The position numbers were made by a program, and so were the translations under genes. A stretch of 51,341 nucleotides of DNA, from the NCBI GenBank assembly GCA_947565635.1, contig CANOGU010000015.1, forward strand, positions 1 through 51,341. Reading direction: 5' to 3'. The DNA is from an uncultured Lactobacillus sp. Its GTDB lineage: Bacteria > Bacillota > Bacilli > Lactobacillales > Lactobacillaceae. Within the stretch, counting starts at the first letter, position 1; each line of letters starts with the position of its first letter. Positions 46,876 to 51,341 of this stretch are shown one piece after another. The notes under the pieces are model-generated. The model was not told the DNA's origin and made no database searches. It saw nothing but the letters and a program-made list of their open reading frames with translations.

Positions 46876-47442
46876 TTAATATTCTCGATAAGCTGGAGCC
46901 TGGTATTCTTTCATAAACTGCAAAATTTTATCAAAATCAATTCCAAAATAAATTGCGTCTAAATAGATATTCTCTAAAAAATCATCTTGATTCATCCGCT
47001 TAAGGAGTTTATCTAAATTATCATAGAAACCATCATAATTATAGAAAGCCACCGGCTTAGCATTATCACCAATTGCTGTCCAAGAAATAGCTTGACTGAT
47101 CTCTTCCAAAGTACCAATACTGCCCGGAAGAGCCACCATCCCATCAGCTAACTTCATCATGACGTCTTTTCTTTTATCCATATTTTCAACTACGCGAAAA
47201 TCTTGTACCTTCTCATAAGCTGCTCCGCGGTCTTTTAATTCTTCAGTAATAATGCCATGGACAATGCCGCCATTTTCTAAAACCCCATCAGCAACTGCCC
47301 GCATCAAACCATATTTACCTCCGCCATAGACTAATTCGATCTGATGTTCTGCCATTTTCTTACCAAATTCATAAGCTGTCTTGGCATACTCTGATCGGTT
47401 GCCTGTTCGCGCTCCACAATAAACTGCAATCTTTTTAATCAT
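46876..47442 (-). CDS. LOG family (TIGR00730) Rossmann-fold protein
   Basis: The 188-residue protein begins IKKIAVYCGARTGN, has YGGGKYGLMRAVADG near residues 42-56 and the LOG signature as LPGSIGTLEE near 98-107 (PGGxGTxxE in most members, here Ser replaces the second Gly). The family includes cytokinin-activating LOG phosphoribohydrolases and nucleotide 5'-monophosphate nucleosidases; the bacterial substrate is uncertain. The frame runs on to 47532, but AAGGTAG before ATG 47442 and the family start support 47442. It lies downstream of rex on the same strand. Confidence 0.9.
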   Translation of the reverse strand: MIKKIAVYCGARTGNRSEYAKTAYEFGKKMAEHQIELVYGGGKYGLMRAVADGVLENGGIVHGIITEELKDRGAAYEKVQDFRVVENMDKRKDVMMKLADGMVALPGSIGTLEEISQAISWTAIGDNAKPVAFYNYDGFYDNLDKLLKRMNQDDFLENIYLDAIYFGIDFDKILQFMKEYQAPAYREY

Positions 47443-47520
47443 TTTATCTACCTTATTTCTAAAAATTCTATGCGCATTTATCTTAAAATTATTTTCTCTC
47501 TGATTACAAATAAAAGTGCA

Positions 47521-47573
47521 TAAAAAATGCACAAGCCTACATGAACTTGTGCAAAACTACTATAATATAGTAG
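47521..47573 (-). terminator. tandem terminator-like hairpins after rex
   Basis: GCACAAG (47529-47535) pairs with CTTGTGC (47546-47552) and is followed by a T run on the minus strand. Just before it, CTACTATA-A-TATAGTAG (47557-47573) is a palindrome directly after the rex stop. Confidence 0.75.
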
Positions 47574-47574
47574 A

Positions 47575-48219
47575 TTATTTTTTGTTCTTATCTTTATCAG
47601 AGTCTAAAAAATAAATCAAAGTTTGAAGTTCAGTTGCTAAATCCACATTCTGAACTCTTACGCTAGATGGAGCAGATAAACGAAGCGGCGTAAAGTTCAT
47701 AATTCCTTTAATTCCGGCATCAAACATTTCATTAGCTGTCTTTTGAGCCGCTGTTTGTGGAACACAAAGAATTGCAATCGTAATTTGTTGTTCACGTAGC
47801 TGCTTCTTCATTTCACTCATATCATAAACTGGCACGCCCGACATAATTGTTCCAGTAATTTCAGGATTAATGTCAAAAGCAGCACTAATTCTGATATTAT
47901 TAGTACGCTTGAAGTTATAATTCAAAAGCGCATGTCCCATATTACCAACACCAACTAAGGCAACATTGGTTAAAGTATCTTGGTTCAAAATCTTTTTAAA
48001 GAAATTAAGCAAGTTCTTAACATCATAGCCATAGCCACGCTTACCCAAAGCACCAAAGTAAGAAAAATCACGACGAATCGAAGCACTGTCAACTTGAACT
48101 GCTTCAGCAAGTTCAGTTGAAGAAACCTTTTCTTTTCCTTCATCATTTAAAAAGATCAAATAGCGATAATACAACGGCAAGCGTCTGGCAGTAGCCTTAG
48201 GAATCTTAATTTCATCCAT
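47575..48219 (-). CDS. rex: redox-sensing transcriptional repressor Rex
   Basis: The 214-residue protein has an N-terminal winged helix (residues 5-80: [50 protein letters not shown]). The Rossmann NADH-binding domain follows, with [16 protein letters not shown] near 86-101 and the swapped C-terminal helix. Rex binds DNA when NAD is high and releases it when NADH rises, controlling fermentation genes. It diverges from the ABC-F gene. A Rex-operator-like sequence is present upstream. Confidence 0.97.
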   Translation of the reverse strand: MDEIKIPKATARRLPLYYRYLIFLNDEGKEKVSSTELAEAVQVDSASIRRDFSYFGALGKRGYGYDVKNLLNFFKKILNQDTLTNVALVGVGNMGHALLNYNFKRTNNIRISAAFDINPEITGTIMSGVPVYDMSEMKKQLREQQITIAILCVPQTAAQKTANEMFDAGIKGIMNFTPLRLSAPSSVRVQNVDLATELQTLIYFLDSDKDKNKK

Positions 48220-48249
48220 TAAGAGGCCTCTTTCTTTTATAAAATACGA

Positions 48250-48267
48250 ATGTGAAATATTTACTAA
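48250..48267. promoter_or_regulatory. possible Rex operator upstream of rex
   Basis: ATGTGAAATATTTACTAA resembles the Rex site TTGTGAA-N4-TTCACAA: the left half is nearly exact and the right half matches five of seven positions. Its place 31 bases upstream of the rex start would allow autoregulation. An extra half site, TTCACAA, lies near 48314. Confidence 0.4.
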
Positions 48268-48386
48268 TCAAACTAATAATAGGCATTCTTTAAGGATAAA
48301 TCAAGAAACAATTTTCACAAAGGTCATATTTTCATAAAATTTAAAAGATTCACTATGTTAAAATAAGCACTAGGAGAAAAATAATT

Positions 48387-50318
48387 ATGATTATTGCACA
48401 AGCTCAAGACCTCGAACAACGTTTTGGAGGCAATACTATCTTTAGTAACATTTCTTTCTCGGTTCCAGACAATGCCAGAATCGGTCTTGTCGGACCTAAT
48501 GGAGCTGGGAAGACTACCTTATTAAAGATCATGACAGGTCAACAAGAACCAACGAGTGGTCAATTTACTATTAATAAGGGATTAAAAGTCGGCTACATCG
48601 CCCAGGAAAATGGTCTCGATGAAGACAAAACAATCTGGGATGAAATGCTTACTGTCTTTAATGATTTAATCGAAAAAAATAAAAAAATCACCAAAATGCA
48701 AGAGCAAATTGCCGACCATCCAGAAGATGAAGCTTTGCTTAAGCGATATGATCAGTTAGCCTACGACTTCGAACAAGAAGGCGGATTTACTTATCAAGCT
48801 GAAATTAAGAGTATTCTTAATGGTTTTAATTTTAAAGAAAATACTTGGAATAAGGTAATTGGTACCCTTTCTGGCGGTGAAAAAACGCGACTTGCCTTTG
48901 TTAAATTACTTTTACAAAAGCCACCAGTGTTGCTGCTTGACGAACCTACTAACTACCTTGACCTAGATACTTTAGATTGGTTAGAAGCATTCTTAAAGAA
49001 CTATCAAGGCGCAATTATTACTGTTTCTCACGACCAGTACTTCTTAGATCATTTAGCTAATCAGATTTTTGAATTAAACTTCGGTAAATTAACTACTTTC
49101 AAGGGTAATTACAGCCAATACGTTAAAGAACGTGAATTGATGGATAGCCAGCAAGAAGCTGCTTATGAAAAGCAACAAGAAAAGATCAAAAAGGAAGAAG
49201 AGTTTATTCAAAAAAACCTAGTTCGTGCTTCTACTACTAAACGTGCACAAAGTCGGCGTAAAGTTTTAGATAAGATGGAACGAATTAAGCCACCTAAGCA
49301 TAAGCAAAAAGTCCGCATTAACTTCACTAGCGAACGTCCTTCTGGAAAGGAAGTCCTAATCGCTAAAGATCTGACTATCGGCTATCCTGATAAAGTAATG
49401 GTTTCTGATATTGACTTCCAAGTTAATAAGAATGACCGTGTTGCTATTATCGGACCTAACGGAATTGGTAAGTCTACCCTACTCAAAACCATTATGAAAA
49501 AGCTAAAACCAAAAGATGGTTCAATTAAATATGGCGCAAGTTTAGACATTGGTTATTATGACCAAGAACTCCAAAGTTTAGATCCTTCAAAAACTGTTCT
49601 TGATACGATTTGGGACCGTCACAAGACAATGCCTGAAAAAGACGTTCGCTCTATTTTGGCTTCTTTCTTATTCACTGCCGAAGACATTGATAAGACAGTT
49701 GGTCAATTATCTGGTGGTCAAAAAGCTCGACTAACTTTAACTGTTTTGTCTCTTGAAAAAGACAATTTCTTATTAATGGACGAACCAACCAACCACTTAG
49801 ACATTGAAGCTAAAGAAGTTCTTGAAGAAGCGCTAGATAATTATGATGGAACCTTGCTTTTTGTTTCTCACGACCGTTACTTCATTAATGAGTTAGCTAA
49901 CAAGATTATTTCTGTTCGCGACGGCCACGCTAAGATCTATAACGGTAACTATTCTTACTATTTAGATGAAAAAGCTAAGCAAGCTGCAGCTGCTCAGGAA
50001 GCGGAAGCACAAAAAACTGAAGCTGAAACTACTCTAGTAGGTAGTCAAAATAAGGGTAAACTATCTTATCAAGAACAAAAAGCACGCGACTCTCAAAAAA
50101 GAAAATTAGAACGTGCAGTTAGCGATGCCGAGGCTAAGATTGAAAAATTAGAAGCAGAAGAAAAAGAAATTCAAACTGAAATGGCAAATCCAGATATTGC
50201 CGCTTCATTTGAAAAGCTTGGACCATTGCAAGAAAAATTATCTGCTGTTCAAGAGCAATTAGATCAAGCAAACACTGACTGGGAAAATGCCTTAGAAGCC
50301 CTAGATGAATTTGAATAA
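48387..50318 (+). CDS. ABC-F family ATPase (translation factor type)
   Basis: The 643-residue soluble protein has two ABC domains and no membrane helices. The first has GPNGAGKTTLL near residues 37-47, signature LSGGEKTRLAF and LLDEPTNYLD. The linker between the domains is charged. The second domain has GPNGIGKSTLL near 361-371, signature LSGGQKARLTL and LMDEPTNHLD. The C-terminal 110 residues form a coiled coil. This is the Uup/YfmR/YdiF side of the ABC-F group, which acts on ribosomes. Some members confer antibiotic resistance, but the housekeeping types are more likely here. AGGAGAAA lies before ATG 48387. Confidence 0.93.
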   Translation: MIIAQAQDLEQRFGGNTIFSNISFSVPDNARIGLVGPNGAGKTTLLKIMTGQQEPTSGQFTINKGLKVGYIAQENGLDEDKTIWDEMLTVFNDLIEKNKKITKMQEQIADHPEDEALLKRYDQLAYDFEQEGGFTYQAEIKSILNGFNFKENTWNKVIGTLSGGEKTRLAFVKLLLQKPPVLLLDEPTNYLDLDTLDWLEAFLKNYQGAIITVSHDQYFLDHLANQIFELNFGKLTTFKGNYSQYVKERELMDSQQEAAYEKQQEKIKKEEEFIQKNLVRASTTKRAQSRRKVLDKMERIKPPKHKQKVRINFTSERPSGKEVLIAKDLTIGYPDKVMVSDIDFQVNKNDRVAIIGPNGIGKSTLLKTIMKKLKPKDGSIKYGASLDIGYYDQELQSLDPSKTVLDTIWDRHKTMPEKDVRSILASFLFTAEDIDKTVGQLSGGQKARLTLTVLSLEKDNFLLMDEPTNHLDIEAKEVLEEALDNYDGTLLFVSHDRYFINELANKIISVRDGHAKIYNGNYSYYLDEKAKQAAAAQEAEAQKTEAETTLVGSQNKGKLSYQEQKARDSQKRKLERAVSDAEAKIEKLEAEEKEIQTEMANPDIAASFEKLGPLQEKLSAVQEQLDQANTDWENALEALDEFE

Positions 50319-50333
50319 ATTATTGAATATAAG

Positions 50334-50379
50334 AAAACGATCAAGACTTTCCTTACGTGGAGAATCTTGATCGTTTTCT
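50334..50379 (+). terminator. terminator after the ABC-F gene
   Basis: AAAACGATCAAGA (50334-50346) and TCTTGATCGTTTT (50365-50377) form a perfect 13-bp stem. Confidence 0.9.
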
Positions 50380-50649
50380 TTTACTTGTTCGTCTATCTTA
50401 TAAAACATCTTTTTAGTAAAATAATGTTTAGATTCAATAAACAGGTAGCTCCTGTTTGAACTTAGTAACTTTAGTATGGCTACATATCCCTCAAACATTT
50501 TTAGGTTACAGAGATGAAAGCTATGCATAATTGGATAGACTGGAGAGTTAGACCGCCAAGTAATAGCTCTAGCTATTGCACTAAGCATTCCTTAGGTGCA
50601 TTAGGTACTTTTATTATTCGTGTTGCAATTGCTTACACAATAATAAAAA
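50380..50649. other. gene-free stretch with possible coding relic
   Basis: No intact gene is supported between the ABC-F terminator and the hairpin element. On the plus strand, short stretches in different frames look protein-like and membrane-like, for example LGALGTFIIRVAIAYTIIKR near 50580-50650 and, in another frame, RQVIALAIALSI just before. They may be a decayed membrane-protein gene, but they are too short to name. Confidence 0.25.
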
Positions 50650-50745
50650 GAGCTAATCACAAGGATTAGCTAACTCCAACAGTCATCTTAAGTTACGATC
50701 GGAGTTAGTGACCGGTACTCACTAGCTCCCTTTCTTTTACAATTA
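50645..50745. repeat. structured double inverted-repeat element
   Basis: Two self-complementary hairpins lie here. One is AGCTAATC/GATTAGCT (50652-50671), with a T tail on the minus strand. The other is a GGAGTTAGTGA/TCACTAGCTCC-type stem (about 50710-50738), with a pyrimidine tail on the plus strand. The two hairpins also resemble each other as inverted copies, sharing GAGCTA and TAACTCC ends, and CTAACTCC near 50671-50678 can pair with GGAGTTAG near 50711-50718. It could be back-to-back terminators, a switch or small RNA, or a remnant of a mobile repeat. Confidence 0.55.
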
Positions 50746-50836
50746 TATAATTTTTTGTGATTATTGTCTACATATCTGCTATCGAGGGTAAGTGTTAATA
50801 TTTTTGTAGTATTGTCTTACATTCTTACCTTATATT

Positions 50837-51341
50837 TTACTCAAACTCTTTTCGAATTTGTTCACCTTGTTCATTCAATTTTGATGCATCTTTTTGCAAG
50901 CCATATGAATTCCAAGTTCCATATTTCAAAGGAGAACCCAGGACTTCATTGCCGTCTGGTAGAGTTTTAACCATCCCGCGATCAATAATTTGATCAAGTC
51001 TTCTCGTTTTATCTACATTAAGTACCAAACCAGCTGGCACCCCTGCTTTATGCAAAATCTCGTTCCATTCAGTAGCCGATTTAGTTTTAAGTACATTTTG
51101 CATTACTGCCTTAACCTTTTGCCAGTTCTTTTCACGCAAGTCATTAGTCTTAAAATCAGCTTGATTAATCCACTCTTCATGACCTAAGGCCTTAGCTAAT
51201 AATCCCCATAAATGATCATTGCCGCATCAAATTGCAATTGGTTGATCTTGACAGTCAAAGGTGTCGATGGGATACATATCGGGATGTCTATTACCAAGAT
51301 TCCAGCTAACGGATAAGGCTTATTTTTATCTAGATGTGGAT
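50837..51341 (-). pseudogene. CaiB/BaiF CoA-transferase (formyl-CoA transferase-like) pseudogene, partial at window edge
   Basis: Reading leftward from the window edge, one frame gives DKNKPYPLAG. A one-base shift near 51293-51300 then leads into GNRHPDMYPIDTFDCQDQPIAI, an in-frame TGA (51227-51229), and CGNDHLWGLLAKALGHEEWI. It then runs on uninterrupted to KVKAVMQNVLKTKSATEW, AGVPAGLVLNVDK and the stop at 50837. GNRHP, the GND segment and the AGVPAG motif are characteristic of class III CoA-transferases such as oxalate-linked formyl-CoA transferase. With one frameshift and one nonsense codon the gene is broken, unless these are sequence errors. The 5' part lies outside the window. Confidence 0.75.

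Noticed and set aside
50301-50588. 95-codon minus-strand ORF after the ABC-F gene
   Set aside because: It overlaps the ABC-F end and its terminator, has no ribosome binding site, and its composition looks random.

Overview
The window looks like the chromosome of a low-GC lactic acid bacterium, most likely of the Lactobacillus gasseri/johnsonii group. This is inferred from gene content and order: pepV, divergent ccpA/pepQ, mutS-mutL-ruvA-ruvB-yajC, an alaS T-box followed by ireB-ruvX, CIRCE-controlled groESL, and a rex gene diverging from an ABC-F gene. AT-rich codon use and several GTG/TTG starts behind good Shine-Dalgarno sequences fit. No tRNA, rRNA, CRISPR array, prophage or insertion sequence was seen.

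Layout. 0.2-8.9 kb: an S1-domain protein, a ferredoxin-NADP reductase-like flavoprotein, a DedA protein, a minus-strand operon (5'-nucleotidase-like phosphoesterase, YutD, NagD-like HAD phosphatase, DUF1461 membrane protein), a secreted glycerophosphodiesterase and dipeptidase PepV. 9-17.9 kb: a class A penicillin-binding protein, an ABC transporter, ccpA and pepQ with a cre-like site between them, two small envelope-associated proteins and an MscS channel. 17.9-28.2 kb: a wrecked acetate kinase gene, rdgB-murI, yslB, trxA, mutS2, cvpA, then the alaS-ireB-ruvX-yrzB operon behind an alanine T-box. 28.2-39.8 kb: minus-strand nucleic-acid genes (DEAD helicase, nrnA, dinB, zwf, yajC, ruvB, ruvA, mutL, mutS). 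39.9-43.2 kb: an accessory cluster of an Rgg/MutR-type regulator, a 79-residue membrane protein, a 16-codon ORF with a very strong ribosome binding site, and a peptide/drug-type ABC exporter. 43.3-50.3 kb: groES-groEL, a LytTR regulator with a LiaF-like membrane partner, a LOG-family protein, rex, and an ABC-F ATPase. 50.3-51.3 kb: a structured non-coding stretch, then the damaged 3' part of a CaiB/BaiF CoA-transferase gene running off the window.

The best candidate for something undescribed is the 39.9-43.2 kb cluster. Its 16-residue ORF lies directly upstream of an exporter, behind a promoter with a good -10 box but no -35 box, and a perfect 10-bp palindrome occupies the -35 position. It could encode an exported signalling or antimicrobial mini-peptide, or it could be a leader peptide that senses a drug. 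Other points worth checking: a MutL whose three endonuclease metal-site motifs are all substituted, a two-copy LytTR-like operator with 21-bp spacing, a second CIRCE element embedded in a terminator upstream of groES, two decayed metabolic genes, and a double inverted-repeat element near the right end.
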